Positions 56,866-64,000 of a stretch of 64,000 bases of DNA are shown here, piece after piece. The notes under the pieces were generated by a model, which saw nothing but the letters and a program-made list of their open reading frames with translations, ran no database searches and was not told the origin of the DNA. The stretch's first letter is position 1. Each line of letters begins with the position of its first letter. Where the stretch lies: positions 3,739 to 67,738 of the forward strand of contig CAJTVI010000002.1 in assembly GCA_910579545.1 (NCBI GenBank). Direction: 5' to 3'. This DNA comes from an uncultured Oscillospiraceae bacterium (GTDB lineage: Bacteria; Bacillota; Clostridia; Oscillospirales; Ruminococcaceae). A program made the translations under genes and the position numbers.

Positions 56866-57637
56866 GTCCTGTCACCTCCTTTGCCAGCGCCAGATAGGCG
56901 AGAGACGCCTTGCCGGACGGATCGTAGTCCAGCGCGCTGCGCCCCACGCCCGTGCTTTCCGCTGTGCGCGTACAGATCGGGATTTCGCTCTTGTAGATGT
57001 GCAGCTGGTGGCCGTATGTCCGCCGCAGCGCCGCTCCCACATCCTTGGAAAGATTTGTCCGGCTGTCCACCATCGTCAGCACAATGCCGTCGATCTCTAA
57101 CTTTGGGTTGATGCGCTTTTTCACCATCTGGATGCTTTTCACCAGCGCGATCAGCCCTTTCATGGGGAAATGCTGCGCCTGCACCGGGATCAGTACCCTG
57201 TCGGCCGCCGCCAGTGCGCCGACCGTCAGCAGGCCCAGCGACGGCATACAGTCGATCAGGCAGTAGTCGTACCGGTTCTGAAAAGGGGCCAGCGTATCCC
57301 GCAGGATGATCTCATGGCACATGGTATTGACCAGCTTCACGTCCATGTCGGCCAGCTCAATATCCGAGGGGATGTAGTCAACTCCCTCCTTGCTGTGCCG
57401 GACGCCGGACAGCCCTGCGTTTTCTTTGCCCGCGATCTCGGCGTCCATAAGGGTGGAAAGCGAGACGGGCAGGCTGTCCAAATCCTCACAGCCGAGATAC
57501 GCGGTCAGATCCCCCTGCGGGTCGGCGTCCACCAGCAGCACGCGCTTGCCCTGCTGCGCCAGCGCCACGCCGAGGTTGACGGCGGTCGTTGTCTTGCCTA
57601 CGCCTCCCTTCTGGTTGGCGATTGCGATTGTTTTCAT
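56813..57637 (-). CDS. parA: ParA-family partition ATPase
   Basis: A 274-residue deviant Walker ATPase: IANQKGGVGKTTTAVNLGVALAQQGKRVLLVDADPQGDLT (Walker A, deviant Lys), YDYCLIDCMPSLGLLTVGALAAADRVLIPVQAQHFPMKGL (Walker B). It moves ParB-bound DNA along the nucleoid. The start at 57637 has GGAGG six bases upstream; ATG 57643 touches that ribosome site. The parB gene overlaps downstream, and the toprim gene lies 12 bases upstream. Confidence 0.95.
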   Translation of the reverse strand: MKTIAIANQKGGVGKTTTAVNLGVALAQQGKRVLLVDADPQGDLTAYLGCEDLDSLPVSLSTLMDAEIAGKENAGLSGVRHSKEGVDYIPSDIELADMDVKLVNTMCHEIILRDTLAPFQNRYDYCLIDCMPSLGLLTVGALAAADRVLIPVQAQHFPMKGLIALVKSIQMVKKRINPKLEIDGIVLTMVDSRTNLSKDVGAALRRTYGHQLHIYKSEIPICTRTAESTGVGRSALDYDPSGKASLAYLALAKEVTGHERVQSVRKQYQPALAR

Positions 57638-57649
57638 TGGCATCCTCCT

Positions 57650-58597
57650 TCAGCGTTCCGCGCCGCGCTCGGAAAGGGAGCGCAGCCGTGTTTGCAGATA
57701 TTCGTTGTAGTCCTTGCCCTTGGGCGGCGGCAGGTCTTTTACCACATATCCCTGCGCGCTGTACTTTTCGACCAGCTTTTGGGCAAAGGCCCGCCCCGGC
57801 TCATCGGCGTCAAGACAAAGCTGAAGCGTTTTTATCTGTGGATGGCCTGTCAGAAACTGCTCCAGCGCGTGGTAGTTCAGCCCGCCGAGCGAGAGGTAAT
57901 GCACGGTGCGCCAATCCCGGCCCGCCAGCAACCGCAGCGACGCGCCGGAAAGCGCGTCAATCGGGGCCTCGTACACCTCTACCCGCGCGGCATCCGGGTC
58001 GCGGGCCGGGATGCAAAAGCCAAACCGCTTCTGGCTGCCCGCCACATCCCCGCGAAAATCCCCGCCGCATCCGCGCACACAGGCGTATTGCGGCACGTTT
58101 TGGTTATCCCTGCCGAGAAACACGCAGTTCTTGTGACCTTTGTGGTCGGTCTGATAAAGCGTTCCCTGCTCGATGCAGTAGTTTAGAACCGGGTCACGGA
58201 TGCCGCGCCCGCGCAGATACCGCAGCACCGCAACATTGTCCGCATCCCGCGGCGGCGCTGAAAAGGAAATGGGCGGCGGTTGATCTTTCAAGGCTTTTTC
58301 GTATGTCGAGCGCGCTGCTATGGCCGAAACCGGCGCAATCCCGCAAAGCTGCTGTACCGCGCTGACAAAATCAAGCCCCTTTACATGCACGAGGTAATTC
58401 AGCGCGTTTGTCCCGCCAAAGCCCTGACTGCACCAGTTCCATTTGCCGTTCTCACTGATCCGCAGGCTGTCATGTGTGCGGGTCTTGTACTCGTGCTGGC
58501 CCACCTTGACAAGCTCCTGCGGCTCATATTCCTGCATATACGCCAATATCCCGATCTGCCGCGCCTGTTCGATTTGCTGTTTCGTTACTTCGTTCAT
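57650..58597 (-). CDS. DUF3991/toprim-domain protein, primase-like
   Basis: A 315-residue protein. The N-terminal DUF3991 region (ILAYMQEYEPQELVKVGQHEYKTRTHDSLRISENGKWNWCSQGFGGTNALNYLVHVKGLDF) resembles a primase zinc-finger-like module. The toprim domain follows (VYEAPIDALSGASLRL, LQLCLDADEPGRAFAQKL with Asp-x-Asp), then KGKDYNEYL. Related proteins act as primases for plasmid or ICE DNA. It lies between the RepA-like/iteron region and parA. Confidence 0.85.
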   Translation of the reverse strand: MNEVTKQQIEQARQIGILAYMQEYEPQELVKVGQHEYKTRTHDSLRISENGKWNWCSQGFGGTNALNYLVHVKGLDFVSAVQQLCGIAPVSAIAARSTYEKALKDQPPPISFSAPPRDADNVAVLRYLRGRGIRDPVLNYCIEQGTLYQTDHKGHKNCVFLGRDNQNVPQYACVRGCGGDFRGDVAGSQKRFGFCIPARDPDAARVEVYEAPIDALSGASLRLLAGRDWRTVHYLSLGGLNYHALEQFLTGHPQIKTLQLCLDADEPGRAFAQKLVEKYSAQGYVVKDLPPPKGKDYNEYLQTRLRSLSERGAER

Positions 58598-58731
58598 GAT
58601 CCCTCCTCCAATGGTTTACTGTACTGAAAAAGGCAGCCTGCCGCCCTGTAATCTTTACAGAGAAGCCGCTGCCTTGGCAGAAACCCTTTTTCAGCATAGA
58701 TAGACTGTCTTACTCCTGTAAGTCTTATTTG

Positions 58732-58796
58732 TTCGTGGTTTTCACGAATCCAGAATCGTGATTTTCACGACTCTTGAATCGCGGTTTTCACGAATC
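58732..58796. repeat. Three 23-bp iterons, probable replication origin
   Basis: CGTGGTTTTCACGA (58734), CGTGATTTTCACGA (58757) and CGCGGTTTTCACGA (58780) with an exact 23-bp period, each containing a CGTG/CACG inverted repeat. They lie just after the RepA-like reading frame, as iterons of RepA_N replicons do. The rest of 58598-58731 shows no gene. Confidence 0.75.
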
Positions 58797-59156
58797 TTGC
58801 CCAGGTGGCATCATAAAGTTCTTGAGATAGATTAAGCTGGGCTTGCCGAGGCCGCGCCGCTTGCGCTCGATTAGCCCCGCCTTGTGTTCCAGTTCGGCAA
58901 GCAGCTTTGTGGCCTTGTTGTCGGCACAGCCAAGGGATTCCATGACCTCCTCCAGCGGGAAGATGATGTATACCCGGCCTGCATAGTCCAGCCATTTGTT
59001 TTTCAGCGAGAGGCTCATCCGGTCAAGCAGGATGCCATACAGCAGCTTTGCGTCTGTGGATATGCCCCTGAATCGCTTGTCCGAAAACAGCGTTTTGGGA
59101 ATGCGGTAAAAGGCAAACTGCTCGGCCTGTTGGCCGTAGAAGTAGTCAAAGGCCAT
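58788..59156 (-). CDS. repA: RepA_N-type replication initiator, short form
   Basis: A 122-residue protein matching the conserved N-terminal domain of RepA_N initiators: FYRIPKTLFSDKRFRGISTDAKLLYGILLDRMSLSLKNKWLDYAGRVYIIFPLEEVMESLGCADNKATKLLAELEHKAGLIERKRRGLGKPSLIYLKNF. This is the winged-helix DNA-binding part. The usual 150-residue or longer remainder is missing; the frame ends at the first iteron. It could start replication in the circular state. It overlaps the Cys-rich gene upstream by 11 bases. Confidence 0.85.
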   Translation of the reverse strand: MAFDYFYGQQAEQFAFYRIPKTLFSDKRFRGISTDAKLLYGILLDRMSLSLKNKWLDYAGRVYIIFPLEEVMESLGCADNKATKLLAELEHKAGLIERKRRGLGKPSLIYLKNFMMPPGQDS

Positions 59157-59403
59157 GCCGCTTGCCGCGCCCTCTCAGTTTTACGTTTTCGTGGGCGCGC
59201 AAAACCTCCTTGGTACACCAGCCGATGCAGGGGGAATCCCGCCCATACGGGCAGCCCTCACATTCGCTGCGGGATTTTTCTGGCGTGACGGTTTCATCAT
59301 AAGGGCAGGGAGCACCCTCAAACTCGCACCCGCGCATCCGGCTATGCCAGTAAAGGCAGTAGATGCAGTCTCGCCGCCGCATCTGAGGCTTTTTGCTTTT
59401 CAG
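59146..59403 (-). CDS. Cysteine-rich small ICE protein
   Basis: An 85-residue product with eight Cys (CIYCLYW, GCEFEGAPC, CEGCPYG, CIGWC), likely binding zinc. No family is recognized. AGGAGG lies eight bases before a CTG at 59403; the first ATG (59382) has no ribosome site, so CTG may be the start, which is rare. It is the first gene of the minus-strand transfer supra-operon and overlaps repA by 11 bases. Confidence 0.55.
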   Translation of the reverse strand: MKSKKPQMRRRDCIYCLYWHSRMRGCEFEGAPCPYDETVTPEKSRSECEGCPYGRDSPCIGWCTKEVLRAHENVKLRGRGKRHGL

Positions 59404-59725
59404 TGTAATGACCTCCTTTGGTTTTGTTTTTGGGTATAAAAATAGCGCCCAACGACCGGATAGATCGCTGGACGCCGATTGGGTGAATAGGTGTTTCTTA
59501 TGTCAATCCACCATCGCTTTTGATATGCGGCTTTGGGAGGGGCGTCTGCCGTTTTTTTCTAAAAAAGAAAAGATTTTTGAAAAAATCTGATTTTTCCGAA
59601 AACCTTGAGATTGCTTGCTTTTCCAAATCGCATGGGGTATAATCCCAAGTGTATTGCGGGTTTGTACGGCTTTTAGTGGTATTCAGATTACCAGATCGGG
59701 CTTTATCTGCCGTTTGGGTGTAAGC
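59404..59725. other. Right end of the ICE, no gene seen
   Basis: AT-rich with A/T runs. It probably holds the promoter of the long minus-strand operon, but no clear -35/-10 pair could be fixed. GTATTGCGGGTTTG (59651-59664) resembles GTATTCTGCGGGTTTG at 4526-4541 near the left end and could be an integrase arm site. Confidence 0.5.
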
Positions 59726-59735
59726 ACTTAAAATC
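59726..59735 (+). repeat. attR core of the ICE
   Basis: ACTTAAAATC, the second copy of the 10-bp core. To its left lies ICE DNA and to its right the host tRNA-Leu 3' half. Confidence 0.85.
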
Positions 59736-59781
59736 CCTCGGCAGCAATGCCATACCGGTTCGAGCCCGGTTAGCGGCACCA
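59726..59781 (+). tRNA. 3' half of the host tRNA-Leu(UAA)
   Basis: After the core follow the 3' anticodon strand TCCCT, variable arm, T-arm CCGG-TTCGAGC-CCGG, acceptor TAGCGGC, discriminator A and CCA. The acceptor pairs perfectly with GCCGCTA at 4448-4454, 55 kb away. The half is orphaned and cannot form a tRNA while the ICE is integrated. Confidence 0.88.
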
Positions 59782-59807
59782 CGTCGGAATGGACTTCGCT
59801 CCATTCA

Positions 59808-59835
59808 AAAAGCCCGGTCGCGCGACCGGGCTTTT
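59808..59835 (+). terminator. Host tRNA-Leu terminator
   Basis: AAAAGCCCGGTCG-CG-CGACCGGGCTTTT, perfect 13-bp arms, 26 bases after the tRNA 3' end. Confidence 0.85.
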
Positions 59836-59899
59836 CTCGTGCCGCTCCGTCATTCCTCCTTTTCTCCACGAAATTTTGCTTCGCAAACTTTTGCGGGGG

Positions 59900-60018
59900 C
59901 CCCGCGGCCCTGCGGGCCGCTTTCGCAAGCGCCATATCGCTTGCGGCGGTTTTTTTATAAAAAGCCACCGCGCGCTCATCCTGCTGCGGCTCCTTTTCCC
60001 CGCGGCCCTGCGGGCCGC
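59900..60018. repeat. Two copies of a 21-bp GC-rich palindromic repeat
   Basis: CCCCGCGGCCCTGCGGGCCG(C) at 59900-59920 and 59998-60018, each able to fold as GCGGCCC/GGGCCGC. The 59836-60090 stretch has no gene. The repeats may be a chromosomal dispersed element. Confidence 0.6.
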
Positions 60019-60090
60019 GGCTACAAACTGCGCTTTGCGCAAACAGCCCGGTCCTGCGGCCGCGCCCTGGCAAAACAGGAGGGAAGTCAA

Positions 60091-60807
60091 ATGACAAAAA
60101 AACCGTATGCCGCGCTGGCGCTGTGCGCCCTGCTGGCCGCCTGCGGCGTATCCTCCGGCACGGGCAGCGCCCCGCCGGAGGATTATTGGGACTCGCTGCC
60201 CGAGCACCCGCCCTTTGATTACTTTACGGTTTGCTGGTACGGCACGATGGAATCGCGGGTGTTCAGCGAAGAGAGCGAGATCGATTACTTTTTGTCGGAG
60301 GAGCTGTATTTTTTGACCCACAGAGGGTTCGGGTTCGGGCTCGGGTTCGAGTCCGGGCGCGGGCCAAACGACAGCTGGGACTGGAGCTACGGCGATTGTG
60401 ACTGGACCCTCTTTGAGAATATTTCGAGGCTGGAGGCCGACCAGCCCATTTTTAAGGCGGCGCTCGAAGTGCCGGACCCCACCGAAGATCTGCAGCGGGA
60501 GTTTGTGGAAAACGAGACCCCCTGGGTCAAGTTCGTCTGGTCGGTAAACGCCCTTGTCCGCCCGGACGGCAGCATAGGCATTCTGGACAGGTATCTGGAA
60601 AAAATGCCGGGCGATACCATCCGGACCCTTCGACAGATTGCCATCTTTCTGGAATCGCCGCAGGAGGAAGGACGCCTGGACTGTGTGATCTTTACGCAGG
60701 ACCCCGAGACCGGGGAGTATCTTTATTGGAATGCCTCTGTCAAGCCCGGGCTGGGCAGTTGGTTTATGCAGGAGCTGGAGATGTACGCCTGGCACCGAAT
60801 CTTATAA
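60091..60807 (+). CDS. Chromosomal lipoprotein of unknown function
   Basis: A 238-residue lipoprotein: signal peptide MTKKPYAALALCALL, lipobox LAAC (Cys 18), short linker, then a folded part (PPFDYFTVCWYGTMESRVFSEESEIDYFLSEELYFLTHRGFGFGLGFESG, VKFVWSVNALVRPDGSIGILDRYLEKMPGDTIRTLRQIAIFLESPQEEGRLDCVIFTQDPETGEYLYWNA). No domain is recognized. AGGAGG precedes the ATG at 60091; longer frames upstream run through the repeats. It is followed by another lipoprotein gene 32 bases on, probably in one operon. Confidence 0.75.
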   Translation: MTKKPYAALALCALLAACGVSSGTGSAPPEDYWDSLPEHPPFDYFTVCWYGTMESRVFSEESEIDYFLSEELYFLTHRGFGFGLGFESGRGPNDSWDWSYGDCDWTLFENISRLEADQPIFKAALEVPDPTEDLQREFVENETPWVKFVWSVNALVRPDGSIGILDRYLEKMPGDTIRTLRQIAIFLESPQEEGRLDCVIFTQDPETGEYLYWNASVKPGLGSWFMQELEMYAWHRIL

Positions 60808-60839
60808 AGCCTGCGGTTTGCCGCATCAGGAGGTTTGCC

Positions 60840-62192
60840 ATGAACAAAGCCCTGCGGGCAGTGAGACAATTTGCGGCGCTGGCGCTGTGGGCCTGCCTTT
60901 TGGCGGGCTGCGCGCGGGTCTCGCCGGGCAGTGCCGCCGCCCCGAGCGCAAGCGCCTCTGTGCCGGGGCCGGCCGCCGCTTTTAGCGCCGCGCAGCTGCC
61001 AGACGAGCCGCTGCCGCCCATTGAGGAGGAGACCTTAGACGAGCTTGAAGCTTTTTTGAACGACAGCAAGGTGCTCAGCTGGCTGAACCCGGATTCCCTC
61101 AAAGGCATCTATGCGGGCGAGGCCCCCTCCAGCGGCCCTCGCGGCGCAGTCTCGCTGGTCCTCCTCGCACACGCAAGGAGCCATCAGATCCCCATCCCCA
61201 CAACAGAGGACGGCGTCCCCTATTTTGCGATCGGGGAGTTTGCCGCCGCCTCCAGGGAGCTGTTTGGCCCCTCGCATTCTTACGATTTCGCGGCCCTTGC
61301 CGCAGAAATAGCCGACCCGGTCCCGGAGGGGTCGCTCTGTGTCACGAGCGGGTATGGTTTGAATGTATCCCTGATCCTGATCGACCGCGAGAGCGTATCC
61401 TCCGAACAGGGAAACTATTCTGTGTGGATCAACTATTACAGTTTCCCTACGGGCGATTATTTGACAGATCACTGCCGCAAGAAACTCGTCTTCCGGCTGA
61501 ATACCGCCTGCGAATACTCCCCCATCCAGTTGATCTCCATCACCGATGCACCGGCCATCTCCGCGTTCGGGCCGGTCTCTCCCGGTGATGCGCAGGACCC
61601 CGATGGGCCGCAGGCCCTGATCGAACCGGCGGTCTGGGACAAGATCGAGACCTTTTTGAACAAGGACCAGCCGTTTGCCCTGCTGGAACCGGGGGCGCTG
61701 GAACAGATCGAGGCCGGAGGCACACCCGAGGGCGCGTACAAGCTTACCGCCCATACGATCATTTCCTATATCGAGACCAACCGGCTTCCCGCTGGCCAGT
61801 TGGATGGCGGCTTTTACTATTTCCCCATCGAGGATTTTGTCACCGCCTCCAAAGAGCTGTTTGGGCCCTCGTGTTCCTGCGATTTTGCGGCCATTGCCGC
61901 CGAAAGGGCCGACCCGATCCCGGAGGGGATGCTCTATGCGGGGGTAGGGTACAATATGGAGATGCACCTGTATCTCATCGACCGAAATACCGTAACGCTT
62001 GAGCAGGGTACCTACTCGGTATGGCTGGACGACTATGCCTTTTATCCTGCCGGGGGCTTCTTAAATGACACGGTGGAGCTGACCCGCAGAAAGCTTACCT
62101 TCCGGCTCAACGGGGAGTATCGGTATTCCCCCATCCAGCTGGCCGGCTGCCAGACGGCGCCGGCCGACACCGTCCCCGCGCAGGGCGGGTAG
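60840..62192 (+). CDS. Chromosomal lipoprotein with two repeated domains
   Basis: A 450-residue lipoprotein: signal peptide, lipobox LAGC, Ala/Ser linker, then two similar domains. Domain 1 (about 55-245) has ETLDELEAFLNDS, VPYFAIGEFAAASRELFGPSHSYDFAALAAEIADPVPEGS, LILIDRESVSSEQGNYSVWINYY. Domain 2 (about 255-440) has WDKIETFLNKD, FYYFPIEDFVTASKELFGPSCSCDFAAIAAERADPIPEGM, LYLIDRNTVTLEQGTYSVWLDDY. The duplication is evident. The segment FxxAxxxLFG recalls the ICE lipoproteins at 12039 and 16749. AGGAGG lies seven bases before the start. The function is unknown. Confidence 0.78.
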   Translation: MNKALRAVRQFAALALWACLLAGCARVSPGSAAAPSASASVPGPAAAFSAAQLPDEPLPPIEEETLDELEAFLNDSKVLSWLNPDSLKGIYAGEAPSSGPRGAVSLVLLAHARSHQIPIPTTEDGVPYFAIGEFAAASRELFGPSHSYDFAALAAEIADPVPEGSLCVTSGYGLNVSLILIDRESVSSEQGNYSVWINYYSFPTGDYLTDHCRKKLVFRLNTACEYSPIQLISITDAPAISAFGPVSPGDAQDPDGPQALIEPAVWDKIETFLNKDQPFALLEPGALEQIEAGGTPEGAYKLTAHTIISYIETNRLPAGQLDGGFYYFPIEDFVTASKELFGPSCSCDFAAIAAERADPIPEGMLYAGVGYNMEMHLYLIDRNTVTLEQGTYSVWLDDYAFYPAGGFLNDTVELTRRKLTFRLNGEYRYSPIQLAGCQTAPADTVPAQGG

Positions 62193-62236
62193 CCGGGGCG
62201 CCTGCCGTTTGCGGTTCGGTCAAGATCTGGCCTTGC

Positions 62237-62274
62237 AAAAAAAGAGGGGGCGGTGCGCCTTGAGCGCACCGCCC
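62237..62274 (-). terminator. Terminator of the sugar-permease operon
   Basis: GGGCGGTGCGC (62248-62258) and GCGCACCGCCC (62264-62274), 11-bp arms, with a T run on the minus strand (complement of 62237-62243). It lies 50 bases past the stop of the second permease gene. Confidence 0.85.
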
Positions 62275-62323
62275 ACCTTTGCATAGGAAGATCGCATAGG
62301 AAGCTTTTGCCGTTTCGCCTGCT

Positions 62324-63166
62324 TTACTCCTTGACGCCGCCCAGGGTGACCCCCTCCACAATGAACTTGGAGAGCAGCAGGTAGATGATGATGATCGGCA
62401 CAATGGCGATCGTGATCATCATGTAAATTTTGCCCATATCAAAGTTCATGTAGTCCGCGCCGCGCAGGGTGGCGATCATGATGGGCAGGGTCTGCTTGGT
62501 TTTGGAGGTGATGACCAGGGCGGGAATGAAGTAGTTGTTCCAGGAGCCCACAAAGGTAAAGATGGCCTGCACCGCAATGGCCGGCTTCATGATGGGCAGC
62601 ACAATGCGGTTGAAGGTGCTAAATTCCATCGAGCCGTCGATCCGCGCCGCCTCGATCAGGTCCTTGGGCAGGGAGGACTGCATATAGCTGTGCATAAAGT
62701 AGAAGACGGCGGGGGAGGCGATGGAGGGGATGATCAGGGGCAGCAGCGAGTCGTCCATGCCCATGCTGGTGATCAGGCGCAGAAAGCCGAGGGCCGTTAC
62801 CTGGGTGGGCATGACCAGGATGGCCATGATAAAGGTAAAGGCGGCGTTTTTGAGCCGAAAGTCGTAGGCGTAGATGCCGTAGGCCGTGAGGGCCGAAAAG
62901 TAGGTGACGATGGCGGCGCAGCAGCCGGAGACGATCAGGCTGTTCAGCACACCGCGCAGGATGGGGATGGCCGGGTCATTGATAACATTTAAAAAGTTGG
63001 TGATCAGGCTGGCCCCCGGCAGGGCGGAAAAGCCGAGCTGGAGCTGGGCATGGGAACGGGTGGCGTTCACGATGAGGATGTAGAAGAAGAACAGGCACAT
63101 AAAGGCGAGGATGATCAAAACAACGTGGGCGAGGATCTCGCGCCCGTGGGACCTTTTTTCCGGCAT
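62324..63166 (-). CDS. Carbohydrate ABC transporter permease (MalG-like)
   Basis: A 280-residue inner-membrane permease with six hydrophobic helices (HVVLIILAFMCLFFFYILIV, IVSGCCAAIVTYFSALTAYGIYAY, LPLIIPSIASPAVFYFMHSYM). The EAA loop that contacts the ATPase is LIEAARIDGSMEFSTFNRIVLPIMKPA. The C-terminus VEGVTLGGVKE is typical for MalG/CUT1 permeases. It overlaps the first permease gene by one base (63166). The sugar is not determined; sequence suggests an oligosaccharide or glycoside importer. Confidence 0.93.
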   Translation of the reverse strand: MPEKRSHGREILAHVVLIILAFMCLFFFYILIVNATRSHAQLQLGFSALPGASLITNFLNVINDPAIPILRGVLNSLIVSGCCAAIVTYFSALTAYGIYAYDFRLKNAAFTFIMAILVMPTQVTALGFLRLITSMGMDDSLLPLIIPSIASPAVFYFMHSYMQSSLPKDLIEAARIDGSMEFSTFNRIVLPIMKPAIAVQAIFTFVGSWNNYFIPALVITSKTKQTLPIMIATLRGADYMNFDMGKIYMMITIAIVPIIIIYLLLSKFIVEGVTLGGVKE

Positions 63167-64000
63167 TACTGGGTGCCTCCTTTCCTGGCGCGCTTTGCCG
63201 CGGACCTGGAGCCGTCGGGGTCGCTGTCGGTGTTCATCTTAAAGACGAACCAGCACAGGATGGCGCTGATGATGAACAAAAAGACGGACAGCGCGCCGGC
63301 GATACCGTAGTTTTTGGCCTGGAGGTGCTTGTTGAGGTACATGATCAGGGTCATGGTGGTGCGGTCGGGCGCGCCCTTGCCGCCGGTCAGGATCTGGGGC
63401 ACGTCGAACATCTGCAGGCCGCCGATCAGCGAGGTGATCAGGGTGTAGGTGAGCAGCGGCTTGATCTGGGGCAGGGTGATCCTGAAGAACTTTTGCAGGT
63501 GGGTGCAGCCGTCCAGCTCCGCCGCCTCAAAGATCGAGGGGTTGATGCCCATGATGGCCGCCATCAGCATGATGGTGGTGTTGCCGAACCACATCAAAAA
63601 GTTCATCATGGCCACCAGGGTGCGGGCCCCAAAGGTGGACTCCATAAACCGGATGGCCTCCCCGATCACGCCCATGCGCAAAAGGATGTTGTTGATCGGC
63701 CCGGCGTTGGAAAAGAGGGCAAAGAAGAGCATGGAAAACGCCGAAGCCATGATGAGGTTGGGCAGGTAGATAACGACCTTAAAAAACTGCTTGCCGCGGA
63801 TCTTGAGCCGCGCGTCGGTAAACCAGGACGCCAGGATCAGGGCCACCACGATCTGCGGCACAAAGCCCAGGATCCACATTACAAAGGTGTTCCAGGCATA
63901 CTTGGGCAGGTCGGAGGAGAGCAGGGCGGCGTAGTTGTCCAGCCCCACCCAGTTGGGGCCCACCGTCTTGAGCCCAAAGGCGTAGTACTCGTAAAAGCTG
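63166..64000 (-). CDS. Carbohydrate ABC transporter permease (MalF-like), 5' end outside the window
   Basis: A partial CUT1 permease; the frame runs off the right edge (SFYEYYAFGLKTVGPNWVGLDNYAAL precedes the first internal Met). Several helices are seen, and the EAA loop reads IFEAAELDGCTHLQKFFRITLPQIKPLLTYTLI. It partners with the MalG-like protein encoded just downstream. The solute-binding protein gene is presumably beyond 64000. Its C-terminal tail (RSAAKRARKGGTQ) is basic. Confidence 0.92.
   Translation of the reverse strand, partial: SFYEYYAFGLKTVGPNWVGLDNYAALLSSDLPKYAWNTFVMWILGFVPQIVVALILASWFTDARLKIRGKQFFKVVIYLPNLIMASAFSMLFFALFSNAGPINNILLRMGVIGEAIRFMESTFGARTLVAMMNFLMWFGNTTIMLMAAIMGINPSIFEAAELDGCTHLQKFFRITLPQIKPLLTYTLITSLIGGLQMFDVPQILTGGKGAPDRTTMTLIMYLNKHLQAKNYGIAGALSVFLFIISAILCWFVFKMNTDSDPDGSRSAAKRARKGGTQ

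Larger units (their letters stand above)
4479..59735. mobile_element. ~55.2-kb integrative and conjugative element in tRNA-Leu(UAA)
   Basis: Bounded by the direct repeat ACTTAAAATC at 4479-4488 and 59726-59735, which lies in the anticodon loop and stem of the host tRNA-Leu. It carries an integrase next to the left end, an excisionase, replication and partition genes, MobC and relaxase, VirD4, VirB4, VirB6, PrgI, Maff2 and an M23 transfer hydrolase, so it looks self-transmissible. Cargo includes a replacement tRNA, a ricin-hydrolase/holin cluster, a pilin-like surface protein with sortase, two toxin-antitoxin pairs and a DUF1016 nuclease. All transfer genes are on the minus strand, and no obvious decay is seen in the core functions. 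Confidence 0.9.

Noticed and set aside
58732..58796. CRISPR array
   Set aside because: Only three repeats of 23-bp period without unique spacers of CRISPR length and no cas genes; iterons fit better.
59770..60795. 341-codon minus-strand frame opposite the first chromosomal lipoprotein gene
   Set aside because: The plus-strand reading has a signal peptide, lipobox and AGGAGG; the minus frame runs through the tRNA terminator and repeats.

Overview
The window is high-GC DNA from a spore-forming Clostridia-type Firmicute, probably Oscillospiraceae-like. The evidence is a sigK-type sporulation sigma gene, a DUF6311 membrane protein, strong AGGAGG ribosome sites, and a conjugative element of the type common in gut clostridia. 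No species is assigned. The chromosome occupies 1-4478 and 59736-64000. Between them lies a ~55.2-kb integrative and conjugative element (ICE).

The ICE is inserted in the anticodon loop of a host tRNA-Leu(UAA) gene. The 5' half stays at 4448-4488 and the 3' half is at 59726-59781, and the two halves share the 10-bp core ACTTAAAATC. The two chromosomal halves have perfectly complementary acceptor strands. The ICE brings an intact, different tRNA-Leu(UAA) (4617-4703) just inside its left end, downstream of the host tRNA promoter. This looks like compensation for the broken host gene.

Left flank: a 3'-truncated sigK, an RluA-type pseudouridine synthase and a frameshifted DUF6311 gene. ICE left end: integrase, excisionase, a small basic protein and a MazF-like protein, then a regulatory block (sigma-like protein, XRE regulator, ECF sigma with anti-sigma, second ECF sigma).

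The most unusual part is 11.2-18.7 kb. A TcdR/UviA/BotR-like sigma gene is preceded by TTTACA-N16-CTCTTT. The same sequence with the same 16-bp spacing precedes three genes for ricin-like beta-trefoil proteins fused to peptidoglycan-hydrolase domains (divergent M23, Amidase_2, M23). The amidase gene is followed by a TcdE-type holin gene. Three lipoprotein genes on the opposite strand alternate with the hydrolases. None of the hydrolases has a signal peptide. I read this as a sigma-controlled, holin-exported bacteriolysin system with candidate lipoprotein immunity.

The rest of the ICE, read leftward on the minus strand, runs as follows: RepA-like protein with three 23-bp iterons, toprim protein, ParA/ParB, a run of small ICE proteins, a ~2945-residue methylase-helicase containing an overprinted tnpV, a CAP lipoprotein, an LPXTG-type thioester/SpaA surface protein with class B sortase, a toxin-antitoxin pair, a probable oriT, MobC and relaxase, PcfB, ArdC-like, VirD4, Maff2, VirB6, two cargo modules, PrgI, VirB4, DUF6075, a PAPS-reductase-family protein and an M23 transfer hydrolase. 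Right flank: two lipoprotein genes and two permease genes of a sugar ABC transporter, the last running off the window.
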